From CAVVGB01 sp963747715 (lineage in GTDB: Bacteria; Actinomycetota; Thermoleophilia; Gaiellales; Gaiellaceae), in contig CAVVGB010000007.1 in NCBI GenBank assembly GCA_963747715.1, positions 62,001 through 126,000 on the forward strand: DNA of 64,000 bases. Direction: 5' to 3'. Positions 1 to 9,245 of the stretch are shown here, piece by piece; the first letter of the stretch is position 1; each line of letters begins with the position of its first letter. The translations under genes and the position numbers were made by a program. The notes beneath the pieces are model-generated. The model made no database searches. It was not told the origin of the DNA and saw only the letters and a program-made list of their open reading frames with translations.

Positions 1-246
1 GATCAGGCCGAGCCCGATGACCGCCTCGGCTGCCGCGACGACCATCACCGTGAGCGCGAAGATCTGGCCGTCACCGTCGCCGAGCTGGCGCGAGTACGCG
101 ATCAGCACGAGGTTGCCGGCGTTGAGCATGATCTCGAGCGCGAGCAGGATGATCAGCGGGCTGCGCCGGATCAGGACGCCGAGCGCTCCGGTCGCGAAGA
201 GCAGGACCGAGAGGACGAGGTAGGCCGCGATGCCGGGCCCGTTCAC
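1..246 (-). CDS. nuoK: NADH-quinone oxidoreductase subunit K (partial)
   Basis: Small membrane subunit of complex I that forms part of the antiporter-like proton path. The visible 82 residues read as hydrophobic helices with the NuoK pattern RRSPLIILLALEIMLNAGNL, whose Glu in the second helix is a conserved proton-path residue, followed by a helix containing TVMVVAAAEAVIGL. The GTG start overlaps the nuoJ stop (GTGA), typical of translational coupling. The C-terminal end lies beyond the left edge; nuoL, nuoM and nuoN would be expected there. Confidence 0.93.
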   Translation of the reverse strand, partial: MNGPGIAAYLVLSVLLFATGALGVLIRRSPLIILLALEIMLNAGNLVLIAYSRQLGDGDGQIFALTVMVVAAAEAVIGLGLI

Positions 247-788
247 CGCGCTCCTCTTTCGGCGCGCTCTTCGGCCGGCACGGTCGATCCCAGGATGACG
301 CCGCCGATGGCGGCGATCAACAGGACGATCGAGGTCACCTCGAACGCCAGCAGATGGTCGCTCAGAAAGAGCCGCCCGATCTCTGCAGGCGTGCCGAATC
401 CGTCCTGGATGTCCGCGACGTCGCTCAAACTGTCGCCTGCTGTCAGCGCGATCACGACAACGATCTCGACGGCGATCGCGCCGGCCGCGACGAGCGCCGC
501 GAAGCTTTGCCAGCTCGGTCCTCCCGCCCACGGCGTGTCCGCGCGGCCGCCGAGGTACGCGATCACGAAGAGGAACATGACGACGATCGCGCCGGCATAG
601 ACGAGCACTTGCGCGGCAGCGACGAACTCCGCCGCGAGCAGGAGGTAGAGGACGGCGAGCGAGGCGAGGTTCCCGATCAGCGCGAGCGCGCTGTAGAACG
701 GGTTGGCGAAGAGAACGACGGCGAGCCCGGATGACAGGAGCGCCATGGCCGCCACTACCCAGACCACCCAGACGAGCACGTCCCCCAT
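243..788 (-). CDS. nuoJ: NADH-quinone oxidoreductase subunit J
   Basis: Membrane subunit of complex I, 181 residues, five predicted membrane helices. The segment AAQVLVYAGAIVVMFLFVIA matches the conserved third helix of NuoJ, which carries the pi-bulge in known structures. The ATG at 786-788 is chosen because it overlaps the nuoI stop (ATGA) and begins the first hydrophobic helix; the longer open frame upstream is only a shadow of nuoI. Part of the tightly overlapping nuoA-K operon. Confidence 0.95.
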   Translation of the reverse strand: MGDVLVWVVWVVAAMALLSSGLAVVLFANPFYSALALIGNLASLAVLYLLLAAEFVAAAQVLVYAGAIVVMFLFVIAYLGGRADTPWAGGPSWQSFAALVAAGAIAVEIVVVIALTAGDSLSDVADIQDGFGTPAEIGRLFLSDHLLAFEVTSIVLLIAAIGGVILGSTVPAEERAERGAR

Positions 789-1291
789 CAGCTCTCCGCC
801 TTCCATGCCGGGATCGGCGTGTCGTACAGGTCGCGGTCGGCGACGGGCATGCGCTTGATCGGCTCGGCCAGCAGCATGTCCTTCGTGTAGATGAGGTCGT
901 CGCGCGAGTACTCGGAGATCTCGTACTCCGCCTCGAGCGTGATCGCGTCGAAGGGGCAGGCCAGCTCGCAGTAGCCGCAGAAGATGCAGCGCGAAAGGTT
1001 GATCTCGTAGATACGCGCGAAGCGCTCGCCCGCCGAGACGCGCGCGTCCGGCGTGTTCTCGGCAGCAACGACTCGAATGCAGTCGGCGGGGCAGGCGGCC
1101 GCACAGAGGGAGCAGCCGACGCATTTCTCGAGCCCGTTCTCGTGCCGCCACAGGCGGTGGCGCCCTCGGAAGCGCGGGTAGACCGGCCGCTTGTACTCGG
1201 GGTACTGCTGCGTGATCGGCTTCTTGAAGATCTGCCGGAACGTGACGGCGAAGCCCTTGAGGCTGTCGAGCGGCTGCGGCATCAGCGGCAC
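788..1291 (-). CDS. nuoI: NADH-quinone oxidoreductase subunit I (2x[4Fe-4S] ferredoxin type)
   Basis: Carries clusters N6a and N6b in the peripheral arm of complex I, passing electrons toward NuoB. Two ferredoxin motifs are intact: CVGCSLCAAACP near residue 58 and CIFCGYCELACP near residue 98. Length 167 residues is normal. The start is GTG at 1291; an ATG three codons in (MPQPL) is an equal alternative. A 46-base gap separates it from nuoH, the widest internal gap in the operon. Confidence 0.95.
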   Translation of the reverse strand: MPLMPQPLDSLKGFAVTFRQIFKKPITQQYPEYKRPVYPRFRGRHRLWRHENGLEKCVGCSLCAAACPADCIRVVAAENTPDARVSAGERFARIYEINLSRCIFCGYCELACPFDAITLEAEYEISEYSRDDLIYTKDMLLAEPIKRMPVADRDLYDTPIPAWKAES

Positions 1292-1337
1292 TCCCCGTGC
1301 GAGCAGATCGTGCGAGATGTGAGGAAGGGGAGTGCCA

Positions 1338-2333
1338 TCAAATCGCCACGACGAGGACGGCCGTCAGGACGGCGTTGAGCGTCGCGACGGGTAGGAGCAC
1401 CTTCCAGCCGAAGCGCATGAGCTGGTCGTAGCGCAGGCGCGGAAGGGTCGCGCGCAGCCACATGAACACGAAGATGAGAGCAACGAGCTTGAGCACGAAC
1501 CAGAGCGGGCCGGGCAGGAAGGGGCCGCCCCAGCCGCCGAAGAAAAGCGTCACGGCGAGCCCCGAGAGCGTGATCATGTTGATGTACTCGGCCGTCGAGA
1601 AGAGGCCGAAGCGCATTCCGCTGTACTCGGTGTGATACCCGGCGACGAGCTCCGTCTCGGCCTCAGGAAGATCGAACGGCGGCCGGTTCGTCTCGGCGAC
1701 GCCGGCGATGAGGAAGATGACGAGCCCAACGAACTGCGGCACTGCGTACCAGATGGTCTCCTGCTGCGCGAGGGCGATGTCGACGAGCGAGAGCGACTGC
1801 GCCATGATCACGACGCCGAGGACCGAGAGAGCGAGCGAGACCTCGTACGAGACGAGCTGCGCGGCCGTGCGCATTGAGCCGAGCAACGAGTACTTCGACT
1901 CGCTCGCCCAGCCACCGACGAGAAACGCGTAGATGCCGATGGCGCCGAGCGCGAAGACCAGGACGAGGCCGATGGACACGTCGGCGACCCAGCCGGTGAC
2001 GTCGTATCCGCCGACGTGCCACACGCCCCCGAACGGAATGACGCTGAACGCGGCGAGAGCAGTCGCTCCGGCCACCGCCGGGGCCGCGATGTACAGGATG
2101 TCCGTCGCGCTCGCCGGGAAGAAGCTCTCCTTGCGGATGAGCTTCACAAGGTCGGCGATGGGCTGTCCGAGGCCGAACGGCCCGGCGCGGTTCGGCCCGT
2201 AGCGAAGCTGCATGCGGCCGAGCAGCTTGCGCTCGAGCCACGTCGCGTACGCGAACGCGCCGAGGACGAGGTTGACGATCACGAACGCCTTGATGGCGTC
2301 GATCCACCAGGGCTCGTTGATCTCCGCGGGCAT
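1338..2333 (-). CDS. nuoH: NADH-quinone oxidoreductase subunit H
   Basis: Membrane subunit (331 residues, eight or so helices) that forms the quinone entry site with NuoB and NuoD. Conserved features are visible: ERKLLGRMQLRYGPNRAGPFG in the first cytoplasmic loop (residues about 34-54), LVGGWASESKYSLLGSMR, and the acidic loop NRPPFDLPEAETELVAGYHT. The ATG overlaps the nuoG stop by one base (TGATG). Confidence 0.96.
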   Translation of the reverse strand: MPAEINEPWWIDAIKAFVIVNLVLGAFAYATWLERKLLGRMQLRYGPNRAGPFGLGQPIADLVKLIRKESFFPASATDILYIAAPAVAGATALAAFSVIPFGGVWHVGGYDVTGWVADVSIGLVLVFALGAIGIYAFLVGGWASESKYSLLGSMRTAAQLVSYEVSLALSVLGVVIMAQSLSLVDIALAQQETIWYAVPQFVGLVIFLIAGVAETNRPPFDLPEAETELVAGYHTEYSGMRFGLFSTAEYINMITLSGLAVTLFFGGWGGPFLPGPLWFVLKLVALIFVFMWLRATLPRLRYDQLMRFGWKVLLPVATLNAVLTAVLVVAI

Positions 2334-4525
2334 CAGGCTTTCGCGACCTCGACGTGCTCCTCGAGGCCCTCGGCGTGCTCCGCCGCGACGCGTGCCACTC
2401 CGGGCCGTAGCCGCCGGTTGATGCGGGCGCGCAGCTCGTACGACGTTCCGTTGGAGCTGACGCGCACCGAGTCACCTGCGCCGACGCCGCGCTCCCGCGC
2501 ATCGTCGGCGGCGAGCTCGATCTCCGCCGCGGGACGCTGGAACTGGAGCTCCGACACGCGCTCGACCGCTGCGCCGCTGAAGAGAGGCCGGTAGCGAACG
2601 AGCTCGAGGCCGGAGCCTTTGCGCGTTGCTTTCGCGGCGCCCGCCGGCGTAACGACGGCGCCCTCGGCCGCGCGCGGCGGCAGCGGTGCCCGTTCTTCCG
2701 GGAGCTCGCCCGCCCACGGGGAGAGGGAGACTCCGAACCGCTCGCCGAGCGCTGCGAGCCATTCGAGCTCGTCCGGAAAGTCGGGGACGACCGCGCGGCG
2801 CAGGCGTTGCGGGCGTCCCTCGAGGTTGACGAAGGTCCCGTCGCGCTCGAGGTAGCTCGTCCCGGGCAGGGCGAGGTGCGACCACCCTGTCACCTCGCTT
2901 TGGAACATCGTCATGGTCAGGATGAAGCCCGCTTCACGCGCGAGAGCGCGCACGAGCGGGTCGGCGGCCGCCTCGTCGCCCGACACGATGAGCGCGCCGA
3001 GCTCGCGGCCGGGGCGCGGCGCCTCGCCCGGCCCGTCGCCCGCCGAGCGCCATGCCCCTGCGACCCCGCGTCCGTTCGGCGTGCGCGGCAGGAAGTACAC
3101 CGACGCCTTGTCCCCGAGCGATTCGGCGAGCGCGGCGATGCGCGCGCCGCCGGAGTCGTCGTCCTCCGACCAGACGAGCGCGATGCGCTGCGCCTTCGCA
3201 AGCTTGCGAGCCGTGTCGCGAAGCTCGTCCGGCGGCGAACCCTCCCGCAAGGCGTCACAAAGGGCCGGGGCGCTGCCCGCGGAGACGGCAACCGTCCCGG
3301 CCGGGTTGATGGTGACGACGTCGGCGCCCTGGCGGCGGGCGGCGCGGAGCCAGAGATCGACGACCGGCGCGCGCTCGACGACGGGCTCGTCGCCGAAGAC
3401 AAGGCAGAGATCGGCGTCCCGAATCGAAGACAGAGGCGCGCGGTAGCTGTCGAGCCCGGCGTGGACGTCCTCGGGAAGCAAGGCCAGATCGGAGCCGAGA
3501 CCGAGGCGCACGACACGCGCCAGGGCTGCGGCCTGTTCGACCGTCTCGCTTCCGGAGAAGGCGACTGCGACGGACCCGACCGCGCCCCCGAGACCGCGCT
3601 CGGCCTCGTCGAGCGTCTCCTCCCAGCTCGCCTCCTCGAACCCGCGCCGACGAACGCGGCGAAGCGGCCGGCGAATCCGGTCGTCCGCGCGCAGGTGGTC
3701 GTACGCGAAGCGCCCCTTGTCGCAGAGCCAGCCGTCGTCGACTTCGGGATGGTTGCGCGACAGGATCCGCGCCACCTTGCCCTCGCGCGTGGTCGCCCAG
3801 ATGTTGCACCCGACCGGGCAGAGACCGCAGACGGTCGGGACGTTCTGGATCTCCCACGGACGGGCGCGGAAGCGGTACGTCGTCGACGTCAACGCTCCGA
3901 CGGGACAGAGCTCGATGACGTTGCCGGAGAAGTGGGCGCGATAGGGATCGTCCTCGAACGTCGCGATCACCGATTGCGCTCCGCGCGCCACCGCGACGAG
4001 CTGCGCGTCCTCCGAGACGCTCTCGGAAAAGCGCGTGCAGCGGTAACAGAGGATGCAGCGCTCGCGGTCGAGCGCGATCAGCGGCGAGACCGGGATCGGC
4101 TTGTCGAACGTGCGCTTCTGAAAGAGCATGCGCGTGTTGCCGGGCCCGTACCGGAAGGTGAGGTCCTGGAGCGGGCACTCGCCGCCCTTGTCGCAGTCCG
4201 GGCAGTCGAGCGGATGGTTGAGGAGGATGAACTCGAGGACCGCCTCCTGCCCCTCGGCGGCCTTCTCGCTCGTCTGCGCGGTGCGAAGGACGAGCCCGTC
4301 CTGCGCGGTCATCGTGCAGGCGGCCTGGAGCTTCGGCATGCCCTCGACCTCGCAGAGGCACATGCGGCACGCGCCGACCGGCGGTCCGAGCCGCGGCTCG
4401 TAGCAGAAGACCGGGATCTCGATGCCGGCGGAGAGCGCCGTCTCGATCAGACCCGTCCCCTTCGGGACTTCGATCTCCTGGCCGTCGACGGTGACCTTGA
4501 CGAGCTCGGTCGCCGGCACGCTCAC
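2333..4525 (-). CDS. nuoG: NADH-quinone oxidoreductase subunit G
   Basis: Iron-sulfur subunit of the NADH module. The N-terminal [2Fe-2S] domain shows CYEPRLGPPVGACRMC, then the His/Cys-ligated cluster HPLDCPDCDKGGECPLQD, then CILCYRC and the molybdopterin-oxidoreductase type CGLCPVGCNIWA. A molybdopterin-fold region without expected catalytic residues follows. About 730 residues, shorter than the E. coli protein (about 900) but usual for Actinobacteria. The GTG start at 4523-4525 overlaps the nuoF stop (GTGA); the open frame reaching to 4897 is a shadow of nuoF. Confidence 0.94.
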   Translation of the reverse strand: MSVPATELVKVTVDGQEIEVPKGTGLIETALSAGIEIPVFCYEPRLGPPVGACRMCLCEVEGMPKLQAACTMTAQDGLVLRTAQTSEKAAEGQEAVLEFILLNHPLDCPDCDKGGECPLQDLTFRYGPGNTRMLFQKRTFDKPIPVSPLIALDRERCILCYRCTRFSESVSEDAQLVAVARGAQSVIATFEDDPYRAHFSGNVIELCPVGALTSTTYRFRARPWEIQNVPTVCGLCPVGCNIWATTREGKVARILSRNHPEVDDGWLCDKGRFAYDHLRADDRIRRPLRRVRRRGFEEASWEETLDEAERGLGGAVGSVAVAFSGSETVEQAAALARVVRLGLGSDLALLPEDVHAGLDSYRAPLSSIRDADLCLVFGDEPVVERAPVVDLWLRAARRQGADVVTINPAGTVAVSAGSAPALCDALREGSPPDELRDTARKLAKAQRIALVWSEDDDSGGARIAALAESLGDKASVYFLPRTPNGRGVAGAWRSAGDGPGEAPRPGRELGALIVSGDEAAADPLVRALAREAGFILTMTMFQSEVTGWSHLALPGTSYLERDGTFVNLEGRPQRLRRAVVPDFPDELEWLAALGERFGVSLSPWAGELPEERAPLPPRAAEGAVVTPAGAAKATRKGSGLELVRYRPLFSGAAVERVSELQFQRPAAEIELAADDARERGVGAGDSVRVSSNGTSYELRARINRRLRPGVARVAAEHAEGLEEHVEVAKA

Positions 4526-5883
4526 GCCGGCACCTCGATCGACGAGCGTTCGTGGCTGTGAAGTTGGTCGACCGGCGCCAGAACGCCTTCGAGGGACGAC
4601 TCCCCACCGAAGGGACAGCCGCCCTCGTCGATGTGCCGCTGGTACTCGTCCCGGAACTTCGCCACGTAGCTCGCCACCGGCATCGCGGCCGCGTCGCCGA
4701 GCGGGCACAGGCAGTTGCCGAGGATGCGGTCGCACACGTTCAGGAGCAGGTCGAGCTCCGACTGAGACGCCTCGCCCTCCTCGATCTTCTTGAGCAGCTG
4801 CACCATCCAGCGCGTCCCCTCGCGGCATGGCGTGCACTTGCCGCAGGACTCGTGCATGTAGAACTGCGCGACGCGCAGCCCGAGCTGCACCATGCACGCG
4901 CGGTCGTCGATCACGATGACTGCGCCCGAGCCGAGCATCGTTCCCGCCTGCGCCATGGCGTCGAAGTCGAGGCCGGTGTCGATCTCGTCGGCCGACAGGA
5001 CCGGCACCGACGAGCCTCCGGGAATGATCGCCTTCAGCTCGCGCCCGTCCGGGATGCCGCCGCCGATGTCGTACACGAGCTCGCGCAGGGACGTGCCGAG
5101 CTCGACTTCGTAGTTGCCGCCGTTCGCGACGTTGCCGGAGAGCGAGAAGACGCGCGTGCCGGCGGAGTTCTCCACGCCGAGCTTCGCGTAGGCGGCACCG
5201 CTCATCTCGAGGATCTTCGGGACGGTCGCGAGCGTCTCGACGTTGTTGATCAGCGTCGGTGACGCGTACACGCCCGAGATCGCGGGGAACGGCGGCTTCG
5301 AGCGCGGCTGGCCGCGCTTACCCTCGAGTGACTCGAGGAGTGCGGTCTCCTCCCCGCAGATGTAGGCGCCAGCGCCGCGATGGACGACGATCGGCAGGCT
5401 CCAGCCGCTGCCGAGGATGTTCGCGCCCGCGAGGCCGGCACGACGGGCCTCCTCGAGCGCGTCGCGCACGATCTCGAACTCCGTCAGGTACTCGCCGCGC
5501 AGATACACGAACGCGGCGCTCGCGCCGATCGCGCGCGAGGCGATCAGGATCCCCTCGACGAACATGTGCGGGAGCCGCGCCATGATCTCGCGGTCCTTGA
5601 ACGTTCCGGGCTCGGACTCGTCCGCGTTCGCCACGAGGTAGATCGGCTTCGGCGTGGCGTCGGGCTTCGGCAGGAAGCTCGCCTTCTTGCCCATCGGGAA
5701 GCCGGCCCCGCCGCGCCCGCGAAGGTTGGCGGCGAGGAGCTCGTCGAGGATCTGCTGTGGCTCGAGCTCGAGAGCCGTCCGAAGCGACGCGTAGCCGCCG
5801 ACCGCTTCGTACTCCGACAGCCGCGTCAGGTCTCGCTCGGCGTGTTCGAAGAGAAGATGGCGGCGCGTTCTCTTTCTAGCCAC
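4522..5883 (-). CDS. nuoF: NADH-quinone oxidoreductase subunit F (NADH/FMN site)
   Basis: Binds NADH and FMN and passes electrons to cluster N3. The glycine-rich NADH/FMN loop LRGRGGAGFPMGKK lies near residue 60, the second loop GAGAYICGEETAL near residue 170, and the N3 motif ESCGKCTPCREGTRW near residue 345 with its fourth Cys in LGNCLCPLGDAA. 453 residues from GTG at 5881-5883, which overlaps the end of nuoE. Confidence 0.95.
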   Translation of the reverse strand: MARKRTRRHLLFEHAERDLTRLSEYEAVGGYASLRTALELEPQQILDELLAANLRGRGGAGFPMGKKASFLPKPDATPKPIYLVANADESEPGTFKDREIMARLPHMFVEGILIASRAIGASAAFVYLRGEYLTEFEIVRDALEEARRAGLAGANILGSGWSLPIVVHRGAGAYICGEETALLESLEGKRGQPRSKPPFPAISGVYASPTLINNVETLATVPKILEMSGAAYAKLGVENSAGTRVFSLSGNVANGGNYEVELGTSLRELVYDIGGGIPDGRELKAIIPGGSSVPVLSADEIDTGLDFDAMAQAGTMLGSGAVIVIDDRACMVQLGLRVAQFYMHESCGKCTPCREGTRWMVQLLKKIEEGEASQSELDLLLNVCDRILGNCLCPLGDAAAMPVASYVAKFRDEYQRHIDEGGCPFGGESSLEGVLAPVDQLHSHERSSIEVPA

Positions 5884-6346
5884 CGCGCAACTCCGCGACG
5901 ATGGACGGGACGTCCTCGGCCTGCACGGGCTCGTGGTAGCGGTGGTCGATCGCGACGACCGTGCCCCAACCGCAGCCGCCCGCGCACTCGACCGTGCGCA
6001 GCGTGAACTCGCCGTCCTCGCTCGTCTCGCCCGCGTGGATGCCGAGCTCGCTCTCGAACGCCTCGAGCACCTGCTGGGCGCCGACGAGGGCACACGAGAC
6101 GTTCGTGCACACCTCGACCATGTGGCGGCCGACGGGCTTGAGATGGAACATGTCGTAGAAGCTTGCGATCGCCTCGCAGTACGCCGGCGTCAGGTCGAGC
6201 GCGTCAGCGACTTCGCGGAACGCCTCGGGTGGCAGCCAGCCGTACTTCTCCTGCGCAAGCCTGAGCGCCGGCATGACGGCGGAGCGCCTGACCGGGTACT
6301 GCTTGGCGACCTTCTGGATCGCGTCGTAGAGGTCCACGGTGCTCAC
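5876..6346 (-). CDS. nuoE: NADH-quinone oxidoreductase subunit E
   Basis: Thioredoxin-fold [2Fe-2S] protein carrying cluster N1a. Both ligand pairs are present: CTNVSC near residue 82 and CAGGCGWG near residue 121. 156 residues from GTG at 6344-6346, overlapping the nuoD stop. The large open frame running upstream to 7231 is a shadow of nuoD and was not used. Confidence 0.95.
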   Translation of the reverse strand: MSTVDLYDAIQKVAKQYPVRRSAVMPALRLAQEKYGWLPPEAFREVADALDLTPAYCEAIASFYDMFHLKPVGRHMVEVCTNVSCALVGAQQVLEAFESELGIHAGETSEDGEFTLRTVECAGGCGWGTVVAIDHRYHEPVQAEDVPSIVAELRGG

Positions 6347-7608
6347 CGGTCGACCTCGCCCATGACGGTGTCGAGCGAGCCGACGATCGCGATCAGGTCC
6401 GCGACGAGCGCATCGCTCATGCAGGTTGCGGTCGCCTCGAGCGCGACGAAGGACGGAGCGCGGAACTTGACGCGCCAGGGCTTCGGCCCGCCGTCGGAGA
6501 CGAGGTAGCAGCCGAGCTCTCCGCGCGGCGACTCGACGGCGACGTACACCTCGCCCTCGGGAACGCGGTAGCCCTCCGTCACGAGCTTGAAGTGATGGAT
6601 GAGGCTCTCCATCGACGTGTGCAGCTCGTTGCGCGGCGGAAGCACGATCTTGCGGTCGTCGATGATCCACGGGCCCTCGGGCATCCCGTCGAGCGCCTGC
6701 TGGACGATGCGCGTGGACTCGCGCATCTCGTCCATGTGGACCTTGTAGCGCGCATAGACGTCTCCCTCCGGATAGACGGGAACGTCGAAGTCGACCTGGT
6801 CGTACGCGAGGTAGGGCTCCGCCTTGCGCAGGTCCCAGTTCACGCCCGATGCGCGCAGAACCGGCCCGGACTGCGCGAGCGCGATGGCGTCGGCGGCCGA
6901 AAGGAAACCCAAGCCTTGCGTCCGCTCGAGCCAGATCGCCTGGCGCGAGAGGATGTCCTCGTACTCGTCGACGCGGTCCTCCATCACGTCGGCGAAGCGC
7001 CGGCACTCGGAGTAGAAGCCCGGGGGGATGTCCTCGGCGAGGCCGCCGGCCTGGAAGTAGCGCGTGTGCATCCGGACGCCGGTGACGAGCTCGAACAGGT
7101 CGAGGATGGCGTCCCGCTCGCGGAAGCAGTACCAGAACATCGAAATAGCCCCGAGCTCCAGGGCGGCCGTTCCGAGCCAGACCAGATGCGAGTGGATGCG
7201 ATTGAGCTCGCAGAGCAGCATGCGCATCCACGCGGCCTTCGGCGGCGTCTCGATCTCGAGCAGCTTCTCGATCGCGAGCACGAAGACCAGCTCGTTGTTC
7301 TGGAAGGAGACGTAGTCGATCCGTTCCGGATACGTGATCCCCTTCCAGTACGTCTTGTGCTCCATGTTCTTCTCGAAGCCGGTGTGCAGGTAGCCGACGA
7401 CCGCGCGCAGGCCGACGACCCGCTCGCCGTTCAGATCGACGACGAGGCGGAGAACGCCGTGCGTTGAGGGATGGTTCGGGCCGAAGTTGATCTGGAGGAT
7501 GTCGTCGTCCTCGTGCAAGGACGGATCGACCTGAAGCACGGTCGGGATGGGGGAGGGGATGCGTGACCCTTCGTAGATGGGCGCGCGAGCTCGCTCAGCG
7601 ACGGCCAC
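6343..7608 (-). CDS. nuoD: NADH-quinone oxidoreductase subunit D
   Basis: 49-kDa subunit forming the quinone-binding cavity with NuoB. Conserved segments include FGPNHPSTHGVLRLVVDLNG with the quinone-site His near residue 48, HTGFEKNMEHKTY, and the C-terminal CMSDALVADLIAIVGSLDTVMGEVDR. 421 residues from ATG (MAVAER). Separated from nuoC by 3 bases. Confidence 0.96.
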   Translation of the reverse strand: MAVAERARAPIYEGSRIPSPIPTVLQVDPSLHEDDDILQINFGPNHPSTHGVLRLVVDLNGERVVGLRAVVGYLHTGFEKNMEHKTYWKGITYPERIDYVSFQNNELVFVLAIEKLLEIETPPKAAWMRMLLCELNRIHSHLVWLGTAALELGAISMFWYCFRERDAILDLFELVTGVRMHTRYFQAGGLAEDIPPGFYSECRRFADVMEDRVDEYEDILSRQAIWLERTQGLGFLSAADAIALAQSGPVLRASGVNWDLRKAEPYLAYDQVDFDVPVYPEGDVYARYKVHMDEMRESTRIVQQALDGMPEGPWIIDDRKIVLPPRNELHTSMESLIHHFKLVTEGYRVPEGEVYVAVESPRGELGCYLVSDGGPKPWRVKFRAPSFVALEATATCMSDALVADLIAIVGSLDTVMGEVDR

Positions 7609-7611
7609 GGC

Positions 7612-8157
7612 TCACTCCTCGCCCGAGAAGCGGACCGGCTCTCCGCCAAGCGGGTAGTCCTTGCGCAGTGGGTGGCCCTCCCAGTCGTCCTCCATCAGGA
7701 TCCGCTCGAGGTTGGGGTGGCCCGCGATCGCGATGCCGAGCATGTCCCACGCCTCGCGCTCGTGCCAGTCGGCGGTCGGCCACACGGGCACGACGCTCGG
7801 AACGGCCTCTCCGTCGTCGCACCACACCTGCAGGCGCAGGCGCCCCCCGCCCTGCTGCACCGACAGGAGGTGGTACGAGACCGAGAAGCGCTTCGGCTTG
7901 GGCTCGGGCTTCTTGTGCAGGCCCCAGGACCCCGGTGAGTTGATGTCGCGGCCACCCGCCGTGCCCCAGTACCCCGCGATGCGCTGCTCGTTCCAGCCGA
8001 GGTAGTCGGCAGCGGCGATGTCGGCGAGGAAGTCGTACCCCGCCTCGTCCCGCACGTAGCGCGCCGCATCGACGAGCCGGCCGCACTCGACGACCACGGT
8101 CGTCTCCCCGTAAGCCTGCCGTTCTTCGAGAAAGCCCGGAACGAGCTCCCAGCTCAA
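7612..8157 (-). CDS. nuoC: NADH-quinone oxidoreductase subunit C
   Basis: 30-kDa structural subunit of the hydrophilic arm. The motif TADWHEREAWDMLGIAIAGH near residue 130 followed by RILMEDDWEGHPLRKDYPLG is the family signature. 181 residues. The best start is TTG at 8155-8157, which overlaps the nuoB stop (TTGA); no ATG or GTG lies nearer the expected N-terminus. Confidence 0.94.
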   Translation of the reverse strand: MSWELVPGFLEERQAYGETTVVVECGRLVDAARYVRDEAGYDFLADIAAADYLGWNEQRIAGYWGTAGGRDINSPGSWGLHKKPEPKPKRFSVSYHLLSVQQGGGRLRLQVWCDDGEAVPSVVPVWPTADWHEREAWDMLGIAIAGHPNLERILMEDDWEGHPLRKDYPLGGEPVRFSGEE

Positions 8158-8744
8158 GAGGCGACCCCGCGAATCTCATACGCGGGTGGGACGCCGGCCT
8201 TGATCTTCTCCTGCAGGCGCACGATGCCCTCGAGGACCGCCTCGGGCCGCGGCGGACAACCGGGGATGTGGATGTCGACGGCGACAATCTTGTCGACGCC
8301 CTGGAGAACGGCGTAGTTGTTGAACATGCCGCCCGAGCTCGCGCACGCGCCCATCGCGATCACCCACTTCGGCTCGAGCATCTGGTCGTAGATCTGGCGA
8401 AGCGGCGCGGCCATCTTGTGGGACACGCGCCCCGAGACGATCAGAAGGTCGGCCTGCCGCGGCGAGGAGCGGAACACCTCCGCCCCGAAGCGCGCGACGT
8501 CGTAGCGCGACGAGACGATCGACATCATCTCGATGGCGCAGCACGCGAGCCCGAACGTGTCCGGCCAGATGGAGTTGCTCTGCGCCCAGGCGACCGCCTT
8601 CTCGACCGTCGTGAGCATGAGCTTGTTTTCGAAGTCCCCGAGCTCCTGCTCGAACACACCGGGCTCCTTGCGGCGCATGAGCACGCGCTCCGAGTTGAGC
8701 CCGAAGTCGGCGAGGCGCGGGCGTGGCTTCGGGTCTAGCGCCAT
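8154..8744 (-). CDS. nuoB: NADH-quinone oxidoreductase subunit B
   Basis: Holds the terminal cluster N2 next to the quinone site. The four ligands are visible: the adjacent pair in GLACCAIEMM (residues about 58-59), Cys in MGACASSGG, and Cys in PGCPPRPE. 196 residues from ATG. Overlaps the end of nuoA by 10 bases. Confidence 0.96.
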   Translation of the reverse strand: MALDPKPRPRLADFGLNSERVLMRRKEPGVFEQELGDFENKLMLTTVEKAVAWAQSNSIWPDTFGLACCAIEMMSIVSSRYDVARFGAEVFRSSPRQADLLIVSGRVSHKMAAPLRQIYDQMLEPKWVIAMGACASSGGMFNNYAVLQGVDKIVAVDIHIPGCPPRPEAVLEGIVRLQEKIKAGVPPAYEIRGVAS

Positions 8745-9109
8745 TCCAGGGCTCCCTTACCCCAGACGTAGACGTATGCGATCACGAGGATCGCGATGAA
8801 GAAGCCGAACTCGGCCACCGCGAACCAGCCGATGTCGATCAGCTGGACGGCCACCGGATAGAGAAAGACGATCTCGATGTCGAAGACGATGAAGAGCATC
8901 GCCGTCAGGTAGAAGCTGATGGTGAAGCGCTGCTGCTGCAGCGGCCCGGTCGAGACGCCCGATTCGAATGGGATCTCTCTCTCGCGCGCGGGACGACGCG
9001 GCCGCGTCGCAAACAGGAACGACATGAGGATCATCGACGCGGGAATCGCGAGGGCGAACAGGCCGTAAACGAGGAACGGAAACCAGTCGCCGAGCACCGC
9101 GACTAACAC
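8735..9109 (-). CDS. nuoA: NADH-quinone oxidoreductase subunit A
   Basis: Three-helix membrane subunit of complex I. The loop PFESGVSTGPLQQQRFTISF and the acidic second helix FIVFDIEIVFLYPVAV are diagnostic. GTG at 9107-9109 gives 124 residues and places the start just before the first helix. It sits 6 bases downstream of a TACTAT -10 box, so the transcript is probably leaderless; the longer open frame to 9178 would run through that promoter. Confidence 0.93.
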   Translation of the reverse strand: MLVAVLGDWFPFLVYGLFALAIPASMILMSFLFATRPRRPAREREIPFESGVSTGPLQQQRFTISFYLTAMLFIVFDIEIVFLYPVAVQLIDIGWFAVAEFGFFIAILVIAYVYVWGKGALEWR

Positions 9110-9115
9110 GGCCGC

Positions 9116-9121
9116 ATAGTA
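9116..9121 (-). promoter_or_regulatory. -10 box of the nuo operon (leaderless)
   Basis: TACTAT on the - strand, six bases before the nuoA GTG. The spacing repeats at many genes here (see findings), so transcription likely begins at or next to the start codon. No clear -35 match was seen. Confidence 0.6.
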
Positions 9122-9230
9122 ACTCTGGCAAGCCCCTCTCGGAGGTGATACAAACTGACCCGCGAGCCGTCTCTCCATGCTGGCAACGGCTGTTACGAAG
9201 TGGGGGTCAGGAACCCGCTTTTCCCGTTGC

Positions 9231-9236
9231 TACACT
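9231..9236 (+). promoter_or_regulatory. -10 box of the HesB/IscA-type gene
   Basis: TACACT on the + strand, nine bases before the ATG at 9246, leaving no room for a ribosome binding site. Confidence 0.5.
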
Positions 9237-9245
9237 CCGATTGAG

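Noticed and set aside
2807..4561. Long + strand open frame of 584 codons opposite nuoG
   Set aside because: Shadow of a G/C-rich gene: Arg/Ala-rich, no motifs, no promoter, while nuoG has complete cluster motifs.
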